This document shows positions 24,401-34,317 of a DNA stretch of 64,000 nucleotides, one piece after another. Source of the stretch: Myrica gale (taxonomy: Eukaryota; Streptophyta; Magnoliopsida; Fagales; Myricaceae). Every line of letters starts with the position of its first letter. The first letter of the stretch is position 1. The DNA lies in contig OZ005608.1 in the NCBI GenBank assembly GCA_963930655.1, positions 1,054,001-1,118,000 on the forward strand. Reading direction: 5' to 3'. The position numbers and the translations under genes are program-made. The notes beneath the pieces are model-generated. The model searched no databases. It saw only the letters and a program-made list of their open reading frames with translations, and was not told the origin of the DNA.

Positions 24401-27400
24401 TATCTTTTCATGTTTGAACAGCTGCCTGGGAAAAGATTCCAACGGCGATTGCTCTCATCAAAATAAATTATGTGTTTGGTGGGTTGGTACTGCGTGTGTA
24501 TTGAATTGTGAGTCTGTTGATCATTTACTGCACCATTGTTCTTTCATCAGAGATATGTGGTAGTCGGTCTTCTCTTTATTTGTTGTTGATTGGGTGATGC
24601 TGGAAAAGGTTATCAACCTCTGATTAGCTGGAAAGTTTGAGCTACATATTTCTGAGTGGGATGCTATTCCTTTGTCTAATGTGGTTCTTCTGGAGAGAGT
24701 GAGTGAGGGAGGGCGGGAGAGGAATAATCATAATTACAAGGCAGTTGATGCTAAACAATCTTTCAACCTTTATTACGTTCCATATGATATTGTAATATTC
24801 ACTAGGATGGTGCATTTTCATTTATCTTAGATTTGTGCCAAGCTTCTTGTTAGGGTGGTGGATATGAAGCTGAGGATGATACTTAATCGCAAAATCAACC
24901 TCCAAACAGACTTGCTCTTTTTTCTCTCATTATTGAGCTTTCTTCATTTTGCTCTCAATGCTGTGATCTTTTTTTTTTTATTAGTCTCTCAATGCTGTGA
25001 TCTTTTCCTAGATATATGCTTCTTATTAACTTTTGTGTTGTTATTGTGATCAAATCTGTTCTTTCATTTCGTGAGCTTTGTTTTTTAGTTTCTATTATGT
25101 GTTTTTACCTATGTTTATGCTTTGTTAGCTTCTTTGTTGCTGTTGTGATGCATTGTTACTAACTACTACGGATGAATTAAGTTATCTGTTTCTATATGTC
25201 ACTTAATTCTGTGTCTTATTAGGAACGAAGCACTCCGAGTTGCTTTCATACACGAAGAGGAGAGTGGTGCAGCAGATGGAAAGGTTTCAAAAGAATTTTA
25301 TTCGAAGCTTGTCAAAGCTGACATACACGGAAAAGATCAGGTAACCAATGGCGTTTGTTGAACCTGTTCTTTCTTCTTTGTTTCCTTTCCTGGATTGGCT
25401 TCAGATTATTTACATCTTGCCAGATGGTTCTGATTTCAGTTTCTAAAAGCAAGATAGTGTTCACCTGAGTGGGATACGCTTACACTGGCTGTTTGAGTGT
25501 AGCTTGTTGTGGATGGAATTGATCTCACATGTTTTTTTCTAGTCCTTGTAGTTTCTGTTCTTTTGTTTCTTTATTTTATTTACAAGATATGTAGTTTCAG
25601 TGTCTTACCACCAGGATATGAGAACACAATCTCACCACTATTGGTATACCTATAGTACTTGGTCAATAATCATTGTGATCTTCCTGCCTGCAATGAAAAC
25701 TTGTGTTGAAGACATTATTATACATTTTAGATTCGTGATTAATACAATATAGCTTCTTTGTTTATCATGTTCTATTGATTGGTTCAATTTGTTTGACTAT
25801 GGCATTGAGTAAATTTTTTTTTAATTCCAATATTTGGATATCCATTTCAAATTATTATGCGCTGGTTCCAATGTTTACCCTTTAATTGGAGCCTAAATGA
25901 AATGGATTCCATCCTCTAGTAATTTAGTTGTGCCCACAACAGAAGAACATTCTCCACCTAAAAAAAGGATAAATACACTTTGCGCCCTACAACTATAGAG
26001 TCTACACTTTGCACATTTAGTTAAAAAAATTCAATTTTGATGGAAATTGATTTTTTGGCCTCTGAAATTATGATTAAACCTTATAAAAATATCACCGTAA
26101 AAAAAATGTAAGGATTAAATTGCCATTTCAGGCACCAAAAAATCATTTTCCATTCACATTGACGGAAAATTTTAGCGGAGGGGGCAAAGTGTTTGAAATC
26201 AATAATTGGTGGGTGGAATATAATAATATTGCAAAGTGTCAAGACCCTTAATTGGAGGATGTGAACTGTATATTATCCTAAAAAACAAGAGAAAAAGTCA
26301 TTTACTGTTGTTTGGTTAGGTTAGGGGCAAGGAGTCATTCGATGCACTACATACGGTGTGCGTATATAGGATAAATAAACTTTTCACCGATCAACTATGG
26401 GGGGTTTGACACATTACACCTTAAATCATCCACTTTGATATATTTCACCCTCTAACTACCAATCTTATACATTTTGGACCTATGTCAAAGTAGACTAGAA
26501 TGATGATAATGCCACTACCCACTTTGTATATATTCACATTCGTTTGAGGGCATTATCGTCATTTTAGGTGTAAAATAACTCAATTTGTGTCCTATTTGAC
26601 GGAAAAAATTGATGGAGGATGTAAAGTGACTAACATTTGTAATTAGAGGATGCAATGTGTCAAAGTTAGTAGTTTAGGCTGCAATATGTCAAACCTCCAA
26701 TAGTTGATGGGTGAAAATATATTTATCCTCAGACTTATTATAACATATGGATTCTGTATGTTACTTCTCTCTTAGTAAGTTTCCGTTGTAGGTTGTGTTG
26801 CTTTTTGGGGTACTTATTGATGATTATGTTTCTTGATTAACATCTTGTTCCTTTTAGGAACGAATATAATGCAAGAGTTTTCTTGAAAGTACATCTTTTG
26901 TTCCATGCTTTTTCTTTTTAAAAAACGTTGTTCTGTTCAGCCTTTCTATTTTTTCCCTTCACTACATGAAGCATCCCACTTCCTCCCTTTTGAGTTGAGG
27001 TATGGTTTGTTAACTGTATCTTTCTTATGTATTTCCTATTTTCAGGAAATATATTCCATCAAACTGCCTGGTAATCCAAAGCTTGGAGAAGGGAAGCCTG
27101 AAAACCAGAACCATGCTATTATCTTCACTCGTGGGGAAGCTGTTCAAACTATTGATATGAATCAGGTCTGGTATATGTCCTATCTTGGTGGTTATCTTTC
27201 CTGGTTTCTTATTGAATTATGGATTTTTCTTTCATTTTAAAAAAGCACTTTGATATGAGTTTCTTAAATTCTGGTGGCTGTTCTTTAGCTTTTAGAAAGC
27301 TTGAAAGAAACATCGTCTTATTTAACTATCTAGCAGATTTTCATTTGTCTTGCTTGGTCCATTAGCAGATGCTTCTGGCTATTGAAAGAAAGTGTTATTT

Positions 27401-30400
27401 CTGTTGTTACCTACAGTTACTGCTACCTGGAATATGACCTGCTTGTGACTTCCTTTGGGTTATATGATGTGTTTTTTAATAGAGTAAGGAGTCATGAAAG
27501 GCTTCTGTATACGGGGTGTTACTTGAATACATTTAGAGAGAAATTGAATAGATATGATCGGTACATAATAACAGCCTTCTTTCTGTAGGACAATTACCTT
27601 GAGGAGGCAATGAAAATGAGAAATCTTCTTGAAGAATTTCGTGGTAATCATGGCATACGACCACCAACTATTCTCGGTGTTAGGGAGCATGTGTTTACAG
27701 GAAGGTTTGGCATTCTATTCCTTAAACAGACTTTGTTTTAATTTCTCTGGTGGTCTTTCTGACCTGTTACTTGTTGGATATATCAATGCAGTGTCTCATC
27801 ATTAGCTTGGTTCATGTCCAATCAAGAGACTAGCTTTGTAACCTTGGGTCAGCGTGTTTTAGCAAGTCCACTCAAGTGAGTTTTCTGCAACCTATCGTAT
27901 AAAAAATGATCTAGTTGACTTTGTGGATATATATATGTGGATTCTGTTGTTAACTTACTAGTGTCTGTTCATAATTAAAACATGTAGGTAGAAGTGGAGA
28001 GAACTTGCATATCAATAGTATGGACTGTGGGTCATCAATGTGAACTGATTTTTATGGACATCCTATGTAGAACATTAACATGCTAATGGTATTTACAATT
28101 TATTTAATCCCATTTTCTTCAACTGAAAACTGTTGCAGAGTCCGCATGCATTATGGACATCCAGATGTGTTCGATCGAATATTTCACATAACTCGAGGAG
28201 GCATCAGCAAGGCATCGCGCGTTATTAATATTAGTGAGGATATATACGCAGGTGAGCAGAAGGATGTTCAATTATCTGCTTCATATTACGGTATCTGTTT
28301 TTGGTGTTCTCAAAATTCTACCCTTTGCTAATTTTTATATAATTTGGTATCCATTCGGGTGTGTGGCTAATTTCTATTGTCTTTACTTGAACCGGGCATG
28401 TAGTGTGTTTTTCAAGAGGAAGAATTGTACTTGTTTCACTTTTAAATTACGGATGAGTAGATTGTCGTCAATTTGTTTAAGAAGAGCAGAATGCCCCTGT
28501 ACACAAGAAATATACTAGCTATTCCTGAAAAATAAGAGTCTACAAGTCAAACGACCACTCCTATAAAAGAAGTGTGTAAGGCCGACTTCTAAGTCATACT
28601 ACTTTCCTCGGAATAAATAATTGGTCAACATGTATATAAGTTTTCACCTCCAGATTTTGTTACACTCCAAATTACTGTATTTGCCTTGCTAAGAAGCAAA
28701 CAAGCCTTTTACTATCCTTGGCACCAAACATTTAACCCCAAAAGAGAAAAGACAGTGAAGCAAAAGGTGATTTATAGTTTATTTAGTATCCTTCCTGACA
28801 CAACGTCAATCTACTACGCTTGCATTGTTGACCAATTATACAATTAACCTAATTGGAAAAAGAAAAGAAGAATTACACTTTCGCTTTTTCCGTTTTACTT
28901 TGAAGTCTTGTTTTAGGAAGTTAAAATTTCCCTGTTCCTTGATAATTTGGATTATAAGGAATATCTGATCACTCCTGAGATTAAAATTGGACCTTTGTTG
29001 GTCACTTATCTGTTAAATTTCATTGTTGCCAACTCTATAGTCGAGTTTTGATAGAGGGTTCTGTTTGTCTTTCTAAAAAATGTTCTTTTGTTTATCATAT
29101 TTAGGGAGAAATATTTTTCCCATTACATTGTTTTGGTCATTATCCTTTAAGACTTTCACTGAAAGGCATACTTTTGATTTGCTAATACAAAAGAGCTAGG
29201 AGATGGAGTACTCGTTGTACATTATAATTGAGCTATACATTGCACAACCTCCATGTACTTATCTCGTAAGTCTGAGCTGCTACTTCTGTCTATGCCTTTC
29301 TCTGCCCAACCTTTTTTAAACTTCCAGCTTTCACTAAAGAAATTGGTCTGAAACCAAAACTCCTGCTTGCTATATTATTTTATTCTTGTTAGAGGATAAA
29401 CAATATTTTTAGGATCTTATTAGTATGTTTTATTGAAGCATCGTGTTGGGAAGTGATTATAGGAGTTCATAAAACAAAATATATATATATATACTCTCTG
29501 TTGCAGGTTTCAACTCTACATTGAGGCAGGGCAACATTACACACCATGAATATATTCAGGTATACTGCACTTCTAAGCGTGTCTGTTCATGTTGAACAAA
29601 TTTTGCTTGTTATGGTTGCTTCATTCCTTCTCCTCATGTAGGTTGGAAAGGGAAGGGACGTTGGATTAAACCAGATTGCCCTATTTGAAGGGAAAGTGGC
29701 AGGTGGAAATGGGGAGCAAGTCCTCAGCAGGGATGTATACAGGATTGGACAACTGTTTGATTTCTTCAGAATGCTGTCATTCTTTTTCACAACTGTTGGT
29801 TACTATGTGTGCACAATGGTATTCTCTATCCTATATCCTGTTCTTTCATCATTATAGATATTTAATAACTAGCCTCTGGGATGCGGCTTATATGGATGTC
29901 CTTTTTGATGCAGATGACAGTCCTTACAGTATACATATTTTTGTATGGAAGAGTTTACCTGGTAATCTTTACCAAGTTAATATCCTTCATACATCACATT
30001 CTCTCAAATGAATTCTTTAGCATCTTGCCCAAAAAGCTTACCCTTCTTACAAATTCTATGACATACTATTGTGATGCTTCTATTTGTAGAATTAGTAATT
30101 TTGGGATTTTCTCATGCATTGTGTCTTGTCTACTGTATGACTAGTTTAGTAGAGTAGGAGTTGTTGCTGCATTCCTTGCAGCCTTGGAAGATGCTTTAGA
30201 TTTCCTTATGTCTCAAAACCTGGGAAGTTGAGCTTTATGGTATGCTTGCAAAAAGGTACCTTTGGTCAAATTTTATTAAAACATGGGGGCACATGCTGTT
30301 CGCTCAAACATCAGCCTCTTGCTTTGAAAAGTTGACCTTGTATATAATGCAACAAGTCTTCAAGCGTGAAATGAGCTTCCTCACTGTCCGTAGTTCTTCA

Positions 30401-33400
30401 AGTTGTATTAATAAGTTTAAAATCTTTCCTCCTTCAATCTGGTTGTTTGAGCTGTGTCGGTTTGGAGATTCTTGGGATGCCATGTGATTGTTCTATGATT
30501 CGACTATAGTTATTTCTTCTTCTCTTCATCTTTTGAGAGACAAGTACTGGCTATTGATCTTCTTGGATAGATTGTTCTTATGTTCATAACTGGCCCGAGC
30601 AGCATGTCTTTCCACTAGATGATAACTTTGTTGTCAATCTGCTGCCAATTCCTTCAGGCTTTCTCCGGAGTGGATAGGGAAATTGCTGATGTAGCAAAAA
30701 TGACGGGTAACACAGCTCTAGATGCAGCTTTGAATGCTCAGTTCTTAGTCCAGATTGGAGTTTTTACTGCAGTTCCGATGGTAATGGGTTTCATACTTGA
30801 ACTTGGATTGCTGAAGGTTAGTCTATATGTTTTCAATGCTGTGTATGTGGCACCATACAATTGTATTGCCTCCTGTATCTTACTATGTGCTTTTCTTCGG
30901 CTTTTTTATTTTTTTAAAAATAATTGTATTACTTTGTGCATTTGGGAAGTATTATTCATTTGATGTTGCCTAAATGCTTGCAGGCTATTTTCAGTTTTAT
31001 TACAATGCAGCTTCAGTTGTGTTCTGTCTTCTTCACATTTTCATTAGGAACAAGAACTCACTATTTTGGACGTACCATCCTCCATGGGGGTGCAAAAGTA
31101 TGTAGATAAATATTTCTGGTTTGACTTTTCAAAATCTACAATTAAGCTTTTTGACAAATGATATATTTGTTTCATTCCTATATTTCACCAACAGTACCGA
31201 GCTACTGGGAGAGGCTTTGTTGTCCATCACATCAAGTTTGCTGAAAATTACAGGCTTTACTCCAGAAGTCATTTCATCAAAGCGTGAGTGATGACCGCTA
31301 TATATATTTCTCCTTTTGGGAGGAGGAGGTTGGGGGCGGGGGTTGGAGGTTAATGTAATTCAATTGGATTAATTTAAGGGCTTTTCCCCCCTTATGTAAC
31401 TTAAGAAGTTGATTTTTGCAGGTTTGAGGTGGCACTGCTTCTTACAGTTTATATTGCATACGGGTACACAGATGGAGGCGCTGTTTCATTTGTTTTGCTA
31501 ACTGTTAGCAGTTGGTTCCTTGTCCTCTCGTGGCTCTTTGCTCCTTATATCTTCAATCCCTCTGGTTTTGAGTGGCAAAAGTAAGTCCTTAGCTTTTACA
31601 TTTACTTCTTGAAAATCTGTCTACTCTAATGAAATTTAGGTCTCTGAGTTTGCTTTTTTTTTTGCATCTAAAATGAAAATGTCGTTATTCGGAAGAATGA
31701 TGCTGTCTTGTGAGCCCTATAATCGTACTTTACAATCTGCAGGACTGTGGAGGATTTTGATGATTGGACTAGTTGGCTTATGTATAAAGGTGGAGTAGGT
31801 GTGAAGGGAGAAAATAGCTGGGAATCATGGTGGGATGAAGAACAGGTTTATAACTACTAATACAAATGTTTTCTTGTCTTTTATATAACGATTTCATTTG
31901 GTGAAAGTCAGTTTCCTAATCACACTCTTTCTTGATTAGCAGAAAATTTTATTTTTGCTTTTACTCGTTATTTTCTCTAGCTATCCTGCTATAACAGTAG
32001 GATGATGTGCATGCTAAATGAGCTGAAATAATTCTAAAACACATCTATCCCCCCCCCCCCGTCCTTTTTTGCATCCCTCGTCCTTCTGCCCTGGCCCACA
32101 CCATAGAGGTTAACCAGTTTTAGGTTACATTTTGTGAGAGGGCAACCCATAGAGCCAGACTTTTTTCTGTATAAGATGGTAAAGAAGATAAATGTGTGCT
32201 CCGAGCCATTTCCCTGCCTGTTTGATCTTTTTAATTCTGAACAATGCTGGATATTTATTTGAGCTCAGGTGTGTGAGAAGCATCGTTACATTATATGCCA
32301 TCCATGCATTTTTGTGTTTATGAATTCTTATGCTAACGACGGCTATGGTCTTGTTTTACATCGTGGATTGGTGGCTTTTCTGGGTAACATTGCTTTTCTT
32401 GTTTGGGGCTTGTGGTGACTTTCTTCCTTTGCAGATGCATATACACACGGTCAGAGGTCGGATATTGGAAACAATTCTGAGTTTGAGGTTCCTTTTATTC
32501 CAGTATGGGATTGTCTACAAACTACATCTCACGGGAAAGGATACTTCACTTGCGGTATACCTCTTGTTATAAAATGTCTTTGTTTAGGAGGTGCTGAAGT
32601 TCTACCATTCGTATGAGTAAATCTAGAGACGTACTTTGTTTTGCCAGTTTTCTGCAGTTTATCAGTACATTGTTGTTAGGTGAAATGACAACTACAGGGC
32701 TATAACAGTGGACATGTTATTATAGGTTCCATATTGCAATTGCTGATCTGAAACTCGGGTCCGTTGATAAATTTTCTGTGCAAAACAAAGACAGTTTCTG
32801 TCAAAAGAATAGTTCTGCAGAACTTCTCTCAGCAACAGGCATAAATAAGGGCAAGGGAAAAAAGTAGTATTGTGACACGGTATCTCCAGGAGTCTATTAG
32901 ATTAGATGTAGCATTATTACACTCTTGTTTTCCCATCTTTATGGTCATCTCGCAGAGGAGTTCTTGTTACCAAAATTAGGAAACAAGGGAGCTCCTTGAA
33001 CTTGATTGGGATAGATGAGGTCTGGAGAAGGTTGTATCTATGCTGCTAGGCTTAATATGTCAAATTACTGCTTAATGCTTGATCTAAAGATAAAAAATGC
33101 ATAATCAACTGACGACATACTTATCTACACATTCGTACATACTTCTGCCTTTGGTTATTTTCCCCAACCACCATCGTGTATAAATATAGCACAAAAAACA
33201 AAGGAATGAAAAAACATTGTTGCATATGCTTCTGGCTTTGGTTACGGATCCTACTTTTATGAAAACGTGAAATTTTCATGATCTTAACAACTGCTTTTGT
33301 TCTCTAGCTTTATGGCTTCTCCTGGGCTGTACTGGTTTGCTTTGCTCTGATATTCAAGGTTTGTCTGACTTCTTTAATTCTTTTCCCCCCTTTACCTTGG

Positions 33401-34317
33401 CTTGCTTTTTGAGTCTTGTATTGTTTGGTTTAATTTGAATTTCCCTGCAGGTCTTTACCTACAGCCCTAAAAGATCAACAAGCTTGCAGTTAATGATGCG
33501 ACTTGTACAGGGAGTCACATCCTTGGGACTTATTGCAGCGCTCGCCCTTGTTGTTATCTTTACAAATCTGTCCATAACAGATCTGTTTGCATGCGTCCTT
33601 GCATTTATTCCCACTGGATGGTGCATACTATGTGTAAGTTATTGGATTCCTGACTTATAATTAGGTTTAATGCTCACGAGATAATGAGCAATTTTCGGAG
33701 TGACCAGTATGGCTATAAGCATTCAACCATTTTGAGTTCTAGGACCCTAGGTGATGATACAGTTTTACACTCGTCCTATGAAAATGTGATAGCCAGTGCA
33801 GCTAGACTCGAGAAAGGTAGATGGCTAAATCTGTTGTTAGGACCAGCAAACCATTGCATAGTCTGTAGATGGTGGTGGTCTTTGAGACTCCTAGGATGCC
33901 CCACTTTAAGTACATGCAAGCCTTTTAACTCCATCCAAAACAATGTCTATTGGATGCATGGACTGTAGTTGCTTCATTGGTGGAACCTGACTTTGTCACC
34001 ACACTTGTGATGACACCTGCTTATATATTATTCTTTGTCATCCCTCTAATCCTGGTTGGTTGTGCTGACTTCTGAAACAGCTGGCGATAACTTGGAAGAA
34101 GCTAGTCCGAAGTTTAGGCTTTTGGGATTCGGTGCGGGAATTTGCTAGAATGTATGATGCTGGGATGGGTATGCTTATTTTTTTCCCAATAGCCATGTTA
34201 GCCTGGTTCCCATTCATTTCCACCTTCCAGTCTCGCCTTCTCTTTAATCAAGCATTTAGCCGTGGGCTGGAGATCTCCCTCATCCTTGCTGGAAACAAAG
34301 CTAATGTTGAAACTTAG
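411..34317 (+). CDS. CALS9: Callose synthase 9-like (GSL10 type), 5' end outside window
   Basis: A plasma-membrane 1,3-beta-glucan (callose) synthase that uses UDP-glucose. Coding exons seen: 411-471, 591-672, 5249-5298, 5591-5677, 5822-5907, 10310-10337, 10869-10966, 11095-11176, 11261-11421, 20773-20893, 21969-22066, 22153-22243, 22338-22498, 22585-22694, 23137-23271, 23402-23470, 23556-23727, 25223-25340, 27046-27165, 27589-27704, 27792-27875, 28139-28251, 29507-29559, 29642-29818, 29914-29961, 30658-30816, 30984-31097, 31195-31283, 31422-31580, 31743-31845, 32435-32554, 33308-33358, 33451-33633, 34081-34317. They give about 1244 C-terminal residues of a roughly 1900-residue family. Conserved blocks include [17 protein letters not shown] and [11 protein letters not shown], then a multi-pass membrane C-terminus. 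The ending GNKANVET and the [11 protein letters not shown] block match remembered GSL10 better than GSL8. All phases join and no exon is broken, so the gene looks functional despite its transposon-filled introns. The N-terminal exons lie before position 1; 1-410 is intron. Confidence 0.93.
472..590 (+). other. GC-AG intron of CALS9
   Basis: The exon ending YFLQ stops at CAG followed by GCAAGC, with no GT nearby that keeps the frame. The acceptor is TTTTTCAG at 583-590, and the next exon (IKPLVKP) continues in frame. This is a GC donor of the usual AG|GCAAG type, 119 nt long. Confidence 0.85.
1381..4895 (-). mobile_element. LINE A (L1-type), defective, antisense in CALS9 intron 2
   Basis: A non-LTR retrotransposon on the - strand. 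A poly(A) tail reads as T-run at about 1381-1390. The 13-bp target duplication GACAAATTAGAAG occurs at 1368-1380 and 4896-4908, extending by TT on the right. Recognisable parts in - strand order: the end of ORF1 (about 4388-4260), the endonuclease domain (4087-3695, [13 protein letters not shown]), the reverse transcriptase palm ([15 protein letters not shown] in place of the usual FADDT) and the C-terminal zf-RVT region (2107-1727, [18 protein letters not shown]). The RT fingers block is missing: residues before 3260 join directly to [16 protein letters not shown], so ORF2 carries an internal deletion as well as frameshifts. It cannot encode a working RT. Confidence 0.88.
4388..4786 (-). mobile_element. 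Truncated ORF1-only LINE derivative (element B)
   Basis: The - strand encodes the last part of a LINE ORF1 ([16 protein letters not shown], then [12 protein letters not shown]), which stops and runs straight into the LINE 3' tail and a T-run at 4388-4397. No ORF2 follows. It matches the end of the intact ORF1-only element at 7354-9707. It abuts the ORF1 remnant of LINE A at 4388, and no target duplication is visible around it. Sequence 4787-4895 upstream of it (inside LINE A's target duplication) is not recognisable as either element. Confidence 0.75.
6602..6893 (-). mobile_element. LINE C, short 5'-truncated copy with perfect target duplication
   Basis: The 15-bp duplication GAAAAGAAAAAGACA lies at 6587-6601 and 6894-6908. 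Between them, on the - strand, is the extreme 3' end of a LINE ORF2 ([29 protein letters not shown]) with its 3' tail and a T-run at 6602-6610. It is a 292-bp 5'-truncated insertion in CALS9 intron 5. The wording is shortened here: the coding match starts at [13 protein letters not shown]. Confidence 0.88.
7647..9488 (+). CDS. LINE ORF1-like protein, 613 aa, intact
   Basis: A single uninterrupted 613-codon ORF inside the ORF1-only element. The N-terminus ([20 protein letters not shown]) is homologous to the ORF1 remnant of LINE D at 11614 ([20 protein letters not shown]), and its C-terminus ([19 protein letters not shown]) to those of LINE D and element B. The N-terminal part resembles the DUF4283-like RNA-associated region of plant LINE ORF1s; that assignment is an inference. 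The middle (residues about 230-540) is rich in Gly, Val, Ser and Pro, low in complexity, with near-repeats of the GLDGLDG/GPISDG kind. No zinc knuckle is seen. The ORF is distinctly more GC-rich than the introns around it. The likely role is RNA binding in the LINE particle; whether it is expressed is unknown. Confidence 0.75.
   Translation: MGLDRCFRVEAKTFQVSVVDRGVVRWSEWSRKSHSAISLGRLGAAWLVSLASQLLGVAADQAVVLRFNEGSRAFLAQRRANTSGRFVAVMEFGEGRRKGVVMVPEGREGAGWLAMAACFQGVVDQFGPVWSHVGAGGAAGEGEVRSFAEVVQMGLRKGGPAQSVVPGAGGKRKSMVLVGKNTAVEGAAMPAMGATPAKSEVCCPKHFRLKLNGLLEELQRLIGSVLGEGSEGLVEGWVGWVGCDECVGPGVGGGPVGGVSYLKPEGVEVVPLKPEVGVDCNVGMGSIEKDYVGSGCGELSTGPTAGRAGLDGDPAQQEPIVVDVSVLPPSPGGSLDGTTVHHHQLSAADDSPAMSATGGEGLLVVPAPVPPPAASSVIADGLAGDTELGGREGHSSAEVTLSSAQSVVVGDCPEVSLVPELMPENPEGSSEGLISSGALVVYDGGAGLDGLDGLVGPISDGLQIGDPKTLAGSSGDLVVIEGGAGQEGLDGFAGPFSGPLLGGQEEGEYLMAGPISGPVLAVPSRVVSVHSNVLEDASPAWVLDMVSSVGNMVELSCGGQEDKLRDLFAALERDRVQPCSKKSRKSKGKMVRELQGLKSSVNYDGTPSTVRKT
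9497..9597 (+). repeat. Three-unit tandem repeat in the 3' UTR of the ORF1-only element
   Basis: Units of 33, 33 and 35 bp at 9497-9529, 9530-9562 and 9563-9597. Each starts CTTGTTGGG and contains CTCGTGTGGGCGGGTGTTT. They sit between the ORF1 stop and the 3' tail. Confidence 0.9.
11614..13391 (+). pseudogene. LINE D ORF1 remnant
   Basis: Reading starts [20 protein letters not shown] at 11614, is homologous to the intact ORF at 7647, and is broken by frameshifts near 11916, 12218 and 12870. The C-terminal piece (13128-13391) has the family ending [19 protein letters not shown]. It includes an alanine/proline/glycine-rich middle and is not translatable as one protein. Confidence 0.8.
14622..18047 (-). 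mobile_element. LINE E, 5'-truncated, inserted antisense inside LINE D
   Basis: On the - strand it starts in the endonuclease domain ([16 protein letters not shown] at about 18047) and ends in a T-run at 14619-14630 on the + strand. The longest open piece (14690-16558) carries RT palm motifs [10 protein letters not shown] and [11 protein letters not shown], then the zf-RVT end [18 protein letters not shown]. The RT N-terminal part lies in another frame (16474-17253), so at least two frameshifts separate the pieces. No convincing target duplication is seen against LINE D. It is less decayed than LINE D, as expected for the younger, nested element. Confidence 0.88.
19044..19217. mobile_element. 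Small AT-rich MITE-like insert within LINE D RT
   Basis: The RT reading [12 protein letters not shown] is split after GAKY. The inserted 174 bp are flanked by TATAA (19039-19043 and 19218-19222), and removing them plus one copy restores the reading found in the sister LINEs. The insert opens with a perfect short hairpin (AACATGGC / GCCATGTT). Terminal inverted repeats are weak, so the superfamily is not assigned. Confidence 0.65.
24270..24640 (+). mobile_element. Old LINE 3' remnant in CALS9 intron 17
   Basis: The + strand reads [20 protein letters not shown] followed by [12 protein letters not shown], the zf-RVT C-terminal signature of plant LINE ORF2. It is short and degenerate, without an intact tail or target duplication that I can define. 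The exact borders are approximate. Confidence 0.6.
25967..26278. mobile_element. Inverted-repeat MITE 1 in CALS9 intron 18
   Basis: Begins GGATAAATACACTTTGCGCC and ends ...TATTATCC, whose reverse complement starts GGATAATATACAGTTCAC. The arms pair imperfectly over about 50 bp, including the ACACTTTGC block. It is flanked by A-rich runs (TAAAAAA on both sides), a possible target duplication. Non-coding. Confidence 0.6.
26369..26728. mobile_element. Inverted-repeat MITE 2 in CALS9 intron 18
   Basis: The left end GGATAAATAAACTTTTCACC pairs with the reverse complement of the right end, GGATAAATATATTTTCACCC. The pairing runs on through ATCAACTAT and GGTTTGACA for about 55 bp. It resembles MITE 1 only 90 bp upstream in its ends. 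No clear target duplication is seen. Non-coding. Confidence 0.7.
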
